Part shown: one piece after another, positions 29,686 through 40,963 of the stretch
How positions within the stretch are numbered: the stretch's first letter is position 1
Layout: the number at the start of each line of letters is the position of its first letter
Origin: Pedinophyceae sp. YPF-701
Lineage: Eukaryota > Chlorophyta > Pedinophyceae
Assembly: GCA_916048055.1 (NCBI GenBank)
Contig: CAJZHL010000012.1
Location: 124,001 to 188,000, forward strand
Length of the DNA stretch: 64,000 nucleotides
Direction of reading: 5' to 3'
The notes under the pieces: model-generated
Databases searched by the model: none
What the model was told of the DNA's origin: nothing
The model's input: the letters and a program-made list of their open reading frames with translations, nothing else
Translations under genes and position numbers: made by a program

Positions 29686-32600
29686 ATGCCGTTGCAGCGG
29701 GATAGTCAGTCGAACTCCGGCCCGCATGGAAAATTTGGATCAAATGGCGGAGGCACGGGCGGCGGTCGCGGGGGCATGGTCGCCCTGGGCGGCAAGGTGC
29801 GCCACTCGCCGGTCTCCAGCCTCTGCACGGCGCTGGCTGCGCGCCCTCCCCCCGATACGGACGGGCGCCCGCGCGCGCGTTTCACAGTATCGGTGGCTCG
29901 GCCTCCGCGCTGCGAAACGATCGAGCGGGCGCCACCCTCGGTGGCGGGGGGAGCTGCGGCCTCATGCACTTTGTCGACCTGTCCTGAAGATTCTCACGTC
30001 TTGGCGACCCCCAGAAAGCCGGAGGACGAACTCCCCCACCCGCGGTGCCGGGAGGGGCGTCCGCGCATTTTTCCCGCACGGCCCGGCTGATACCGTCATG
30101 CTTTCGGCTGCTCTCTGTGGGCGTGCGTGGTCCCTGGCGCGGCCGGCGCCGCCGAGGGCCTACCTCTCCACGCATGGCGTCGGCTGCGCCGGTGCGGCAG
30201 CCGAGCTGGCGCCGCTGCGGGGTCGCAATCCCACCAGCTCCTTCGCTCTTCTCCTCTGCAGCGCGGCACGAATCGCTCGGGCTCTGTAATCGGCCCCAAA
30301 GTCGCAGTACCAAGACCTGTTAATTTGCCGTCTCTGCGCAAGGTACGCCACCGTCTCGCAGCCATCCCGCAACGCCACGGCGTTGCCTCCTCATCTACAG
30401 CAGGCCCCACGCCGACCGGCGCTGCAGCGCCGCCGCGAGCCGCACGCAGCGCCTCCCCGCATCCACACGCACCCGGCGCCGAACGTTCCGGGGCAGGATC
30501 GATCGCGGAGCGACCGCCCACCTGGCAGCACACTTGCCGCCTGCCCACACGCGCCACGCCCGCCCGCCACGTCGCCGCAGGAGCACGCCGGCAACGACCC
30601 TTCCACACAGCTCGTCAAGAACTCCACCACCGGCACCTGGACGCGGGAGCAGGCCGAAGACTCGGCCGCGACCGGCAGCCATGGCGCTGGCAACGGCGTG
30701 CAGGGCCAGCCCGGCGCCGCCGCCGCGGGCCCGCCCGCCGGCGCCGCCCCCCCGGGCCGCTCCAACTGGCCCGCCAGCCGCGCGAACCCCTTCGGCTCCG
30801 CGCAGGGCCGCCTGAACGACGAGCTGGACTACCCGACCCTGGAGACGGCCACCGTCACCGTGCAGCGGCCGCCCCCGCGCGGCGACGCCGCGGACGACTG
30901 GTCCGACGAGGACGAGCGCGGCGTTCCGCGCAGCCGCCTGGTGGGCCGCGACCCTGAGAGCGGGTTCGGCCGCGAGGGCGGGGGCGGGTTCCAGCTGTGG
31001 GAGGAGAAGTACGGTCCGCGGGGGCGCGGGGGCGACGACCGGTGGGACCGGCGGGGCGGGGGCGGGGGCGGGGCGGGTGGCGCGACAACTGGCGCGGGCC
31101 GGACGGGCCCGGGCGCGGCGGGAGGGCGGGCGCAGGGAGGACCGCGGAGGGTTTGGGTGGGGGGCTGAGCGCGAGGGGCGGGGGGGGTTCGGGTGGGGCG
31201 AGGAGCGCGGCGGGCGCGGAGGCGGCTTCGGGCGCGGGCGCGACTGGGACGACCGCGAGTGGGGCCGCGGGGGGGGTTCCGGGCACGACCGGCGCGACCG
31301 CGGCTGGGACGAGCGCGGCGGGCGCGGGGGGGGGTCCTGGGAGGACCGCGGCGGGCGCGGCGGCGGACTGAGGGCCAGGGACGACGACAGCCGGCCAGCG
31401 CCGCCGCCGGTCGCGCCGCCGCCGCCGCCGCGCGCCGGCCCGCTGCCAGCGGCGCCGGTGCGGCAGCCCGAGCCGGCGCCCGCGCCGCCGCCGCCGCAGC
31501 CTGCGCCGCCCGCCGAGGAGGAGCCCGACGAGGAGCGCGAGGCGTTCGAGAAGGAGATGCTGCGCGTGGCGGAGGCGCTGCGGCGACAGAAGATGGAGGG
31601 CCGCAACGGGCCGCCCGCGGTGGCCGCTGCGGCCGCGGAGGTCGCCGCCGCGGCCGCGGAGGCCGGCAGCGCGAGCGAGCACGGCGCGGCGCCACCGCCA
31701 CCCCCGCCGCCGCGGCCGGAGAGCGACGCGGAGGCCGTGCGCACCTGCCTGCGCCGCCGCCCCCCGCCCCCGCCGCGGCGGCAGCGAGCCGCGCGGACCG
31801 CCTCCCCGCCCCCGCCGCCGCCCCGCCGCCGTCGAGGCGCGACCGCGTGGAGGGGCGGGCCGCGCGGGCGCCTCCGCCACCACCGCCGCCGCGCAAGGTC
31901 GCGACAGCGTCGTCGCCCGGCGCGGGGCCGCACCCGCAGTGGAGCGGGCCCGGCGACGGCGAGGGCGCCGCGTGGAGCAGCAAGCTCGCTGGCAACGGCG
32001 CGTCCGTCAACGCGTCGGCATCTGCGGCGAACCTCGCCACCTCGGATGCCGCGCCGCCGGCCGCCGCGCCGGCGCCCGCCTCGGCCCCGACGACGCCGAG
32101 CAAGTACGTGCCGATGCACAAGCGCCTCGCTGCGCAGCGCGAGACGGAGGCTGCGCCGTCGCCGCCGTCGTCGCCCGGCCAGCCACCAGCTCCGGCTGGG
32201 GCGGGCGCGCCGGAGCCCGCCACCTCGGAGCCGGCGGCCGCGCCGGAGCGCACGGTGCCGCTCGAGCCCGCGGAGTCGTCGTTCGCCGCGGTGCCGCGCG
32301 CGGAGTCGTCGCACGGGTTCGGCCTGAGTCACTCATGGGGGGCGTTGGGGGACATCGGGGAGGGGTCCCTCCACGGGGCGCGCAGCGCGACCGGCGGCGG
32401 GGACTCCGTCGCCGCGCACGGCCACAGCGAATCGCTCGAGTCCCTGGACGCGATGCTCTCGAACCACATCAGCGGGTCGCTGGCCGACCCCGCCGCGGCG
32501 GTGGCGAGCTCGGCCGCGGACGCCCCGCCGGCGCGCGGCGCGGCGATCGCGCCGTCGACGATGCCGCCGATGTCGTCGATGTCGATGTTCACGTCGGCGG

Positions 32601-33325
32601 GCGAGCCCGCGGCCGCGGTGGGCGGCGTCAGCGCCGGCAACGACTCATGGACCCGGCAACAGCAGTTCACGATGGACCTGTACCAGGCCTCGCTGCAGGC
32701 GTTCGGGAACACGTCGAGTCAGGACGGCGCCGGCGTGGTCGGGCAGGGCGCCGCGGCGCCGATGCCGGCGTTGTTTGGCGGCGGCGCGTCCATGATGCTC
32801 TTCGGAGGGCCGTTCGTGCCCGCGTACGCGAGCTCGTCCGGAATGGGCACCGAGCAGTACGTGTCGCACGGCGGGCAGCCTATGACGTTCGGGGGCGGGT
32901 ACGCCGGGCCGCAGGGAGGCGGGCTGGCGTCTCCATGGCCAGGAACGGCGCCCGCCGCGGCGCCTGCGCACGCGCAGGCGACGCCGTTGTCGCGCGCGCT
33001 TGCCTTTACGAGCGCTGAGCCGGACCCGCCTGCGGCGCCGGCGGCCGGGAACGCGACGGTGTCGGTACCTGCGCCTGCGGCAGGCGGCAGGGCGCCCGGC
33101 GCGAAGCCGGAGGGTCCGATGGTGACGGCGGTGCCGGTACCACCGTCGAGCAGCGGTGGATCCCAGTCTGGATCGCGGGGCCCGTCGCGCGGGCGGTCGG
33201 CCCGGGGCGGCCGCGGCAATCCTGGCGGTGGTGGCGGCGATCGCCAGCGAGGCCGAGGGGGCGGCGGGGGGCGCGGAGGGCGCGGTTCGGGCTCCGGAGG
33301 GCGCGGCGCGCGCAGTAACGAGTAG
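29686..33325 (+). CDS. MOS1/PRRC2 (BAT2 N-terminal domain) RGG-rich protein
   Basis: Exons 29686-29796, 30262-30342 and 30581 onward. They join to a BAT2_N-type start: GRGGMVALGGK, then KVAVPRPVNLPSLRK, then EHAGNDPSTQLVKNSTTGTW, matching plant MOS1 and animal PRRC2 N-termini. These proteins are linked to RNA and translation regulation; MOS1 affects plant immune-gene expression. The rest is disordered: Arg/Gly-Asp-Trp repeats (31120-31380), a charged helix (DEEREAFEKEMLRVAEALRR), poly-Pro, KYVPMHKRLAAQR, and a Gly/Arg C-terminal tail to the stop at 33325. The coding frame changes twice between about 31060 and 31160 and once between about 31700 and 31800, all in G- or C-run-rich DNA where no good intron is visible. 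Sequence or assembly errors in homopolymers are the simplest explanation; tiny introns or real damage are alternatives. Confidence 0.8.
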
Positions 33326-33674
33326 TTGCCGCAGCGGCGGCATCGCTGCCGCGGAGGAGGGAGCGCCACATGCGTCGTCGTCTGGTGCGCAGCGCGAAGG
33401 GTGCGCAATTGCGGGAGAGCCGCGGCGGGCGGCCGCTGCTGGGAGGCGCAACGACGAGTCCTTAGATTTAGCGCGACGGCAAGCGCACCAACGCTTGGCC
33501 GGCCTTGTGCGGGCGTGATGCGGCGGACCGCAGGCCTGCCGCACAGCACGCACTAGAGCGCAGACCAGCAGCCGACGCCCGAAGCGCGCGAGCGGAGCCC
33601 GACCGCGGGCATGTGAGCGGCCACTTAGCAAAGCACACGCGGGTGGTCAATGACTTTTCACGCAGCCAAGCGAG
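33326..33674. other. Intergenic region before the truncated Penelope-like copy
   Basis: 3' flank of the MOS1-like gene. At 33639-33656 there is a 17/18 match to the last bases of the Penelope-like pseudo-LTR (CGCGGGTGGTCAAT, then one mismatch, then ACT), about 20 bp before the target-site duplication of the truncated copy. Confidence 0.5.
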
Positions 33675-33717
33675 ATGTCAATCCTGGGACTCCGGAGGAC
33701 CTCTGCAGCAGCTTCGC

Positions 33718-34981
33718 GCCCTTCTTGGTGGACTCCAGCCGCGGCATGCGTGACATGGTGACCGCGTATCTACATGACAACCCACCACGCTCAGCGATAC
33801 ATGCTCAACAACCACCTCTGCTGCTGGGCGCCGACATCAAGCGGCTCTACACGCACATCCGGCACGAGACGAGCGCGGACCACGGGACCGGCCTCATCGA
33901 CTGCGTCATCGAACACATCGACGCTGTTTTTGCACTGCATCCAGGGCAACACCTCCTGATCGACTTGCAACCCGCGTTTGACGCGAGGGAGACGTGGTGG
34001 TGGGTGGCGCAGCTGCCGGACGCGGACGGCATGGTTGGGAAATGGGCACCGAGCATCGAGCAACTTCATGGTCTCGTGCACATCCTCGTCAAACGCGCCT
34101 ACGTGGTGTTCGGGGGCGTCGTATATCACCAGACCTGCGGTGTGCCCATGGGGCTCTCGGCCTCCCCCCACCTCGCGAACTGCTACATGTTCCGGCATGA
34201 GCTCGCGTTCCTCTGCCAGTTTCGCGACCGCTGGTTGAGCACTGGCGACGTCGCTTGGCTGAAGGTCTTGGGGTCTTTCCGTTATTCCAGGCGCTACATC
34301 GACGACAATTTCTCTCTCGCGAACGCACTGTACCGCTACTTCAACACCCACCCCCGCCCCCCCACCCCGCCCCCCGAAACCCCGTCGTCGATCGTAGATC
34401 TCATCTCTGGTATACATAACATGTACCCCCCCTGTCTTGAGGTCGAATTTGACGCCCCAGCGAACCCGCTCGACGGTGTCTCCTTCCTAGACCTCCGCGT
34501 GCGTCCGCATCCCGAATATCAGGGCTTCCTCCTGATCTCGCACTATGACAAACGCGGTCTGTTTCCTGAGAACATTCACCTCATACAGTACCCCCACGCT
34601 TCGTGTGCGCTGCTGCGACGACACCTTTACAACATCGTCCGCACCGAACACATCCGCGTGTCCAGCGAGGTGACTGACCGCGACAGCTACGTAGCCAAGA
34701 TGTCGGCCATGATGCGCTACATGCGTACGCATCGAGGTTACTGCATGCGACAGGTCCTGGCGATCCACCGCGCCGCCTGCCGGACGCACCCGAGCCCGCA
34801 TTTTGGCCCTGCCACGCCGGCGGGCCTGGCTGACCTCGTGCGTCGCCACGTGCAGTTTGCAGACCATACTGGCCAACCTGCTGACAGGGCGTGCCCGGCG
34901 CCCTGCAACTCGTCACCCTCATACATGATCCCGGCGCTGCGAAGCTGGCTCGGAACTATCCAGCCATGCCCGCACACATGA
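33718..34981 (+). pseudogene. Partial Penelope-like reverse transcriptase ORF
   Basis: The open frame corresponds to about the last 420 residues of the full-length protein, from LVDSSRGMRDMV through the YIDD motif (YIDDNF) to the natural C-terminus. The GIY-YIG domain and the start of the reverse transcriptase are absent because of the 5' truncation. Confidence 0.88.
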
Positions 34982-35046
34982 CGCACTCTGTTACCCCCCC
35001 GATGTTGACATGTTGGCCATGCGCGTATTCCGTGGCCGCTAGACCG

Positions 35047-35454
35047 AGGTATGATCCCTTTTCGCATGACAGGCCACGCGCGGGGGACGGCGATGACGAG
35101 GAGAGCTGAGTAGCCGTCGGCGCGTCGCCACACAACGCGGACAATGCCGCAGACTCAGTCACCGCTGTCACCCAGCCGGCTGCCGACACCCCCTGGTACA
35201 AGCAGCCTAGGACGTGGACCAGCACTTCGGCGCGTCGGCTGGCGGGCGTCGTCCAGTACTCGCGCGGCTCGCCGCGTTGTTGCTGACGACGCCCGCCACT
35301 CACTCTAACTGATTGCAGGTCAGAGCCTTCCCTTGGCACATGATGGCACGCTCACATGGCATTTCGCGCGAGTACTCCTAGCACGCTGCCGCCTTGATCA
35401 GGACGATAGCACACCCGCATTTCGTTTCGTGCGCGGGTGGTCAATTACTACTCT
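35047..35454 (+). repeat. Right pseudo-LTR of the truncated Penelope-like copy
   Basis: Nearly identical to 12398-12804, with one extra G in a G run as in the left repeat at 9046-9472. It ends at the 14-bp target-site duplication. Confidence 0.9.
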
Positions 35455-35721
35455 ATGTCAATCCTGGGGTGCGCTGGCCCGAGCGTTGCTGTCGTTGCAG
35501 GACGGTCATCACTCAAGGGCTGCGCACAACTGCCTCGAGTCCACCGAAAGCGCCCGTCCCGCCTTGTCTTCGCTTGGAGTGTTCGCTGACCGTCTGCTCC
35601 GTGCTTCGTGTTGACTCAAACCATCAACAAGGAACACACCCGCAACGCACGCGCGCTCACATCGGCGCCGTCGCCGGAGCGCGCGCCCTCCCTCTCCGCG
35701 CAGCAACACCCCCCCGCCCCC

Positions 35722-37965
35722 CTACAGCCCCGCGGCGACCTCGAGCGTCTCCGAGAGCCCCGCATCCTCCGCATCCTCGCCCTCCTCGTCCATCGCCAGC
35801 TGCAAGTACTCCGCGGCCGCGAACCGGTCCCACTGCGACAGCTGCGGCGCCTCCTGCTCCTGCTGCCGCGCGAGGAAGGGGTCCCGGTTCTCGAACGCGA
35901 TGAACTTGTTGATGTTGAACAGGCAGTTGAAGAGCACGCCCGCGTGCTGCCGCGACCGCTTGAGGTCCCGCAGCGTGAACAGCCCGTCGCGCTCGGGCTT
36001 GACCATGTCGGTGAGCTGGCACACGATGTCCTCGAACAGCACGGGCTCGTGCATGAGGTTCTCCATGCGGTGGACCTGCTCCTCGTAGAAGAACGCCGCC
36101 TCGTCCTGCGTGATCAGGTTGTCGCCGTGCAGGTCCACGCAGCGGAACCAGTACGCCAGCGCCATGTCCGTCGTCTTGTCCTCCTCGGACAGGATGAACC
36201 ACACGAAGTCCTCGTAGCCCATGCGCCCGGGCGTCTGGCAGCGGAACTTGCGCGGGACCTGGTCGAAGATGCGGTCCACGATGCGGTACGTCAGCGAGTG
36301 GTTGCCGTACCGCAGGAGCGCGTCCTTGTCGATCATGAAGTCGTGGTCGCTGTCGAGCTCCCAGAACTTGCAGTAGATGACGTAAAAGTGCTCGTACGAA
36401 AAGTACCGCAACACCTTGTTGATGTCCTCCTCCTCGTCCACGCGCGTGAGCGCCTCCAGCAGGTCGCTCCGGTGCAGCTCCCTGCGCACCGCCGCCAACA
36501 ACACACCGATCAGCGCCACACGCGCAACGACCACCACGCACACCCACACCTGCGCAGGCGCCCGCAACGCGCGGCAGCGCGGGAGGGCCGTGGCTCTGGC
36601 GATCGCGCGTGCGCGGGGGGCTCACTTGAGGGTGATGCGGCCGGTGTCGGACCGGTTGACGGTGTAGAGGATACGGTAGATGACAGTCTCCTGGTAGCGG
36701 TCCTGGAACTCGGGGGTGTCCTTGAGGAACTCGAGGCCCGGGTGCGTGTTGATGACGGCGCGCACGACCGGCACGAAGTCGTCGTACTGCAGGTAGTCGT
36801 TCTCCGGGCCCCGCAGGATGGTCCACAGGCGGTGCACGCGCGACACGGTCAGCGCGTCGCACCCCGCGCACCACGCGTCGAACTCCGCCTCCGACACCGT
36901 GTCCTTCTCCATCGGCGCGAGGCGGTCGAACAGCACGTACGCCACGGACGTGGGCATCTCGAGCACGTCCTGCGGGGGGCGCCGCGGGCAGTGCGCGCGT
37001 GCTGGGCATACGGAGCGAGCCGGCGGCGGGCGGTCGCGGCTCGTCGCGTGGAGCGGCGCTGGGGGATAGGGGGGCGAGCCGCGCAGAGGCGTCGCCCGGA
37101 GACGCCCGGGGGCGTGCGCGGCCGCGGCGTCTAACACGCCGCGCGGAAGTAGGTTGTGCGTGCTCGCCCCGTGAGGGTGCGCGGGGGCGCAATCCAGGGT
37201 CTGGGCCGCGGTGCGCGGCGGTCGATCGAAGGAGGGATGCGCCGCACGGGAGGAGACGGCCGTTGCGCCGCTGATTGCGCGGCGGGCGGCCGCGGGGCAG
37301 GGCGCTCACCTGAACCATGGTGACGAAGCCCTCCAGGTTCAGCCCCGGGCCCTTCGCGGCCGCGAACAGCTCCTTCTTCTTCGCCAGGACCACCTGCGGA
37401 CCAGAGGGGCGCGTCCAGGGGGAGGCGGGGCGGCGTTGGTAAGCGTGGGTGTTGAACGCGACGCCTTGCGACGGCGATCGCCGGCGTCCTGGCGCGCGAT
37501 GTACGCGGCCGAGGCGCGCCGCTGGTTGAGCTCGCCGCTCAGCGCGCTCGCAGCGCGAGCCGCACGGGCGCAGGGCCGCGGGGGCGGGCCGCGGACCTGG
37601 AGCTGGTCCTCAGGGGGAGGCTTGCCGCGCGGGAAGTAAAACTGCGGGATTTCCTGCTCCTTGTCCGACTCCCGCTTGCTCCCCGAGCTCCTCGACTGCG
37701 AGAGCTTGCGCAGGGGGCTCGGGACGAAGGGGCCGGGGCTCGCGCTCTTCCCAGGGCTCAGCGGTGGGTACATGGTCGCCGAGCTCGTCGGGCTGAGCGC
37801 GACGCCGTTCGCGCCCGGCGTGGCGAGCGCCACCGAGTGCAGCGGCTTGCCCTCCTTCGCATCGTCGATGAGCTTGAACGCGAATTTCTGGCTGTCGGGG
37901 AGGAGGAGCCAGTGCACAAAGAGCTCGTCGAGCTTCAGCCGGCTGCAGGGGAGTCGAGACGGCAT
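35722..37965 (-). CDS. PP2A regulatory subunit B'' (PR72/TON2-like class)
   Basis: Regulatory subunit that directs the protein phosphatase 2A catalytic core, calcium-responsive through EF-hands. Inferred minus-strand exons are 37965-37597, 37393-37310, 36969-36626 and 36481-35722, giving 518 aa. The order matches the B'' family: [56 protein letters not shown], then EF-hand-like loops [12 protein letters not shown] and [13 protein letters not shown], with [14 protein letters not shown] between them, and [15 protein letters not shown] across the last splice. The start is uncertain. The ATG at 37965 lies only 20 bases before an acceptor-like CCCTGCAG, so an upstream exon in 38.0-38.7 kb may supply the true N-terminus. 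The C-terminal 40 residues are acidic. Confidence 0.93.
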
Positions 37966-38743
37966 GGTGCGCGTCCGCCCTTGGCCGCTCGAGCGCCCGG
38001 AGGCCAGGCGCGGCGCGCGCTAACCCGCAGCGCGTGCCCGCGCGGGCCCACTCCTGGGCAGAGCTTGGGCGATGCCACCTATTCGGCTGCGCGGACAACT
38101 GCCAGTGTTGTGCGAGGTTCCAATTCTGGAAAGTCGAAATAAGCCAATGTCGCGCCGGACGGGGCTCGCCGGCGGCGGACGAGGCCCCAGGCGACGCACT
38201 TGCCCGCTTCGCTCGTAAAGTCGCCTCAACGGCGGTATATGGGCAGCCAGGCACTACGTCGTCACCTGAGGCGCATCCACGCAATCGGTTGTGCCGAAGC
38301 CCAGCCCCCGCCGCGCCCGACGAGCCGCGGAAGCACCGCCTGGGGGTGAGACCTCCAACAACTCCGGGCAGCTGAATCGGCCTCGGTCGCACATCCGAGT
38401 CCGCGGCAGCCAGCAGCGTCCCTGGGCAAGGCCTGTCCCACTGATGTCCCTTTCGCGCACCGCCCGCGCCGTTCGTGCCCGCGCCGCGACCGCCCAAGTG
38501 CCAGATACTGCCCGCTTCACGCACAGCGCAACGCAGGCACCGCACGCAGAATGGTCCGCGCGCGCGCCGCAGCGCAGCACGCCGCATTGCCCTAGCTGCC
38601 CCCGTGCGCGCGGACGCCGCCGCTCGGCCGACCGGACTCCCCGCGAACGGAAGCGTCGGTTGATCATGTGCCCCAGCAGGCCACGACACAGTCATGCCGC
38701 CGCGCGGGAGGTCGCGGACGCGGCGTTCCGTGCCCCGCGGGAG
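37966..38743. other. Upstream flank of the PP2A B'' gene, left edge of the repeat array
   Basis: It probably contains the PP2A B'' promoter and perhaps a first exon. Open frames are present on both strands, but none carries a recognisable motif. The aminotransferase repeat array starts at about 38744. Confidence 0.4.
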
Positions 38744-38837
38744 CACGCCGCGAGGCCGGGCAGTGCCGTCGGTGCACAGTCGCGGGCCCGCATCACAGGT
38801 TCGGTCGCGCCGGGGCTCCTGCGTCGGGGCGCGGCCG

Positions 38838-39165
38838 CTACTGTGGTCGCTGGATCTTGGCGAGCGCGGCCTCGAGGCGGTCCATGGCCTTCTCGATCAT
38901 GCCCAGCGACGCCGCGTACGAGATGCGCACCGTGCTGTTGGACCCGAACGCGTCCCCGGGCACCAGCGCCAGGAGGCTGTCCTGCAGAATGTACCGGCAC
39001 AGCGCGTCGCAGTCCGGGACGGCGCCGAAGTCGGCCGCCGTGCACCCGGGCCCGAAGAACGCCGACAGGTCCGGCAGCGCGTAGAACGCCCCCTGCGGCA
39101 CCGGGAGGCTGACGCCCAAGCAAACGCGGGCGGCGCCGCGATGGGCCCGAGCCGCCACCCGGTCA
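38838..39165 (-). pseudogene. Aminotransferase 3' fragment, copy A
   Basis: Encodes the last ~88 codons of the neighbouring aminotransferase (LPVPQGAFYALPDLSAFFG to AALAKIQRPQ, with its stop). A further ~40 bp from around the GWRLG motif is joined on after loss of about 170 bp, leaving that piece in another frame. It is the most divergent copy: TAADFGAV where the others and the intact gene have TADGFGAV. It lacks the catalytic lysine region, so it is no enzyme alone. Confidence 0.85.
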
Positions 39166-39448
39166 CGTTGCGAGTAAGAAAAGCAGGTTGAACGTGAGCT
39201 GGGCTACAGCGTTGCCCCGACCGAGCACCGCAAGCATGAGTGAAGGTCATGTCGTGTCATGCAGCTCCAAGAGAGTCACAGATCCTTCGGCGATGGCTCG
39301 CCACGATCCTCACAGGACACCTCGCGCGGCTCAGCCAGCCGACCGTCGATCTGCCAAGCGAGTGTGGCTCTCAATGTGGTGCACGTGTGCAACCCGCATG
39401 GTGCCTGTCACAGGGGACAGTGCCACACGTCGGCCGGCGTTGCTGCAC

Positions 39449-39622
39449 TCATGACCTGTGGATCCAGCAGTACGCGCAACCAGCCGTAGTAGGGTTGGGG
39501 CACCTGCCGCCGTTGGGATAGATCTTCTGGCACTGCCGCCCGTCCGGCCCCTCGCAGCAGCCGTGGTCCTGAACATCCCAGGACTCCTGGACGGGGTCGA
39601 TCTTGCCGTTGATCTCGCACAT
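39449..39622 (-). CDS. Small cysteine-rich protein, copy A (variant C-terminus)
   Basis: From the ATG at 39622, 57 aa beginning MCEINGKIDPVQESWDVQDH and continuing with CCEGPDGRQCQ. It ends KIYPNGGRCPNPTTAG then CAYCWIHRS. The Cys/His pattern (CC, C, C, CxxC, H) suggests a small zinc-binding or disulfide fold. The frame is open upstream without ATG to 39889, and a second open frame on the same strand (39730-40017) could be an upstream exon, so the true protein may be longer. It differs from copies B-D almost only in the block between the last cysteines. No family is recognised. That it is expressed is inferred only from repeated conservation. Confidence 0.5.
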   Translation of the reverse strand: MCEINGKIDPVQESWDVQDHGCCEGPDGRQCQKIYPNGGRCPNPTTAGCAYCWIHRS

Positions 39623-40354
39623 GCTGCGGCACGTAGCATTTGCATCGAGAAGCGTCAGGGCAGTGCGAGCTTGATATGTCCGAGGGGGTTGGGGCTCGGT
39701 GCCGCGCCCCGGTAGCGTGCATGAGGTTCTCAGGTCGGGAGGCTCGCGCGGCCCCTTCCGAACGCGTCGGTCGTGATTGGCCCAGTGTGTCGGGCGTTGT
39801 GTAGTATGTGGACCGCTGTTAGCACGAAATGTCTCCCGTGGAAGGCCCGGAATGCAGCTTCGTCGGCAAGCAAGGTCGTGAAGGCGCAAGCGTCCCAGCG
39901 CTCCGCACCTTGATGCTTCGCTGCGTGTTCGCCCACAGATGGAGAGCTTGAATAGTGGTTATTCGATTCTGCCGCGACTTCGGCGCTGTGGCTCCCGTTC
40001 AGCCCCGGGCCGCGCACAGGAGAGGACGCCCCACAGCTCCTGGAGACCTCCTACAATCGTGCGACCCACGGCACCGTGCGGCCCCCGGCAGCAGAAGCGG
40101 CTGAACAGCGCGACAGCACCGTGTCCTGTCGAGACTCCAGGCGACCGCAGAGAGCTCACAGACCGCGGTGTGCGGCGGCGGAGCCTCCGAACCTGGATGT
40201 CGCGTTGCCCAGCGGTGCTGGGCTCATCCTTCCCCTGCTGTCGGCCCCGGCACCCTGCTGCACGAGCCGTGAGCTCCCTCGCTGATTTTCTACCTGCAAG
40301 ATGCCCCGAAAGCACAAGTGACGCGCTAGCGCAAGGAAGAATTCCACACGCAAC

Positions 40355-40678
40355 TGTGGTCGCTGGATCTTGGCGAGCGCGGCCTCGAGGCGGTCCATGG
40401 CCTTCTCGATCATGCCCAGCGACGCCGCGTACGAGATGCGCACCGTGCTGTTGGACCCGAACGCGTCCCCGGGCACCAGCGCCAGGAGGCTGTCCTGCAG
40501 AATGTACCGGCACAGCGCGTCGCAGTCCGGGACGGCGCCGAAGCCGTCCGCCGTGCACCCGGGCCCGAAGAACGCCGACAGGTCCGGCAGCGCGTAGAAC
40601 GCCCCCTGCGGCACCGGGAGGCTGACGCCCGAGCAAACGCGGGCGGCGCCGCGATGGGCCCGAGCCGCCAGCCGGTCA
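40355..40678 (-). pseudogene. Aminotransferase 3' fragment, copy B
   Basis: Same 88-codon tail and same internal junction as copies C and D. The natural stop is missing because about 140 bp of downstream flank is absent; the frame runs on into repeat-unit sequence to 40156. Confidence 0.85.
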
Positions 40679-40963
40679 CGTTGTGCGAGGGAGAAAAGCA
40701 GGTTGAACGTGAGCTGGGCTACAGCGTTGCCCCGACCGAGCACCGCAAGCATGAGTGAAGGTCATGTCGTGTCATGCAGCTCCAAGAGAGTCACAGATCC
40801 TTCGGCGATGGCTCGCCACGATCCTCACAGGACACCTCGCGCGGCTCAGCCAGCCGACCGTCGATCTGTCAAGCGAGTGTGGCTCTCAATGTGGTGCACG
40901 TGTGCAACCCGCATGGTGCCTGTCACAGGGGACAGTGCCACACGTCGGCCGGCGTTGCTGCAC

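Larger units (their letters stand above)
33689..35454 (+). mobile_element. 5'-truncated Penelope-like element copy
   Basis: From 33718 on, this is essentially identical to 11069-12804 of the full-length element, including the 3' half of the reverse transcriptase ORF and the right pseudo-LTR. It is flanked by a 14-bp target-site duplication, ATGTCAATCCTGGG, at 33675-33688 and 35455-35468. About 29 bp at the 5' junction (33689-33717) match neither the element nor the other flank and look like filler added during insertion. The near identity of the two copies implies recent activity. Confidence 0.92.
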
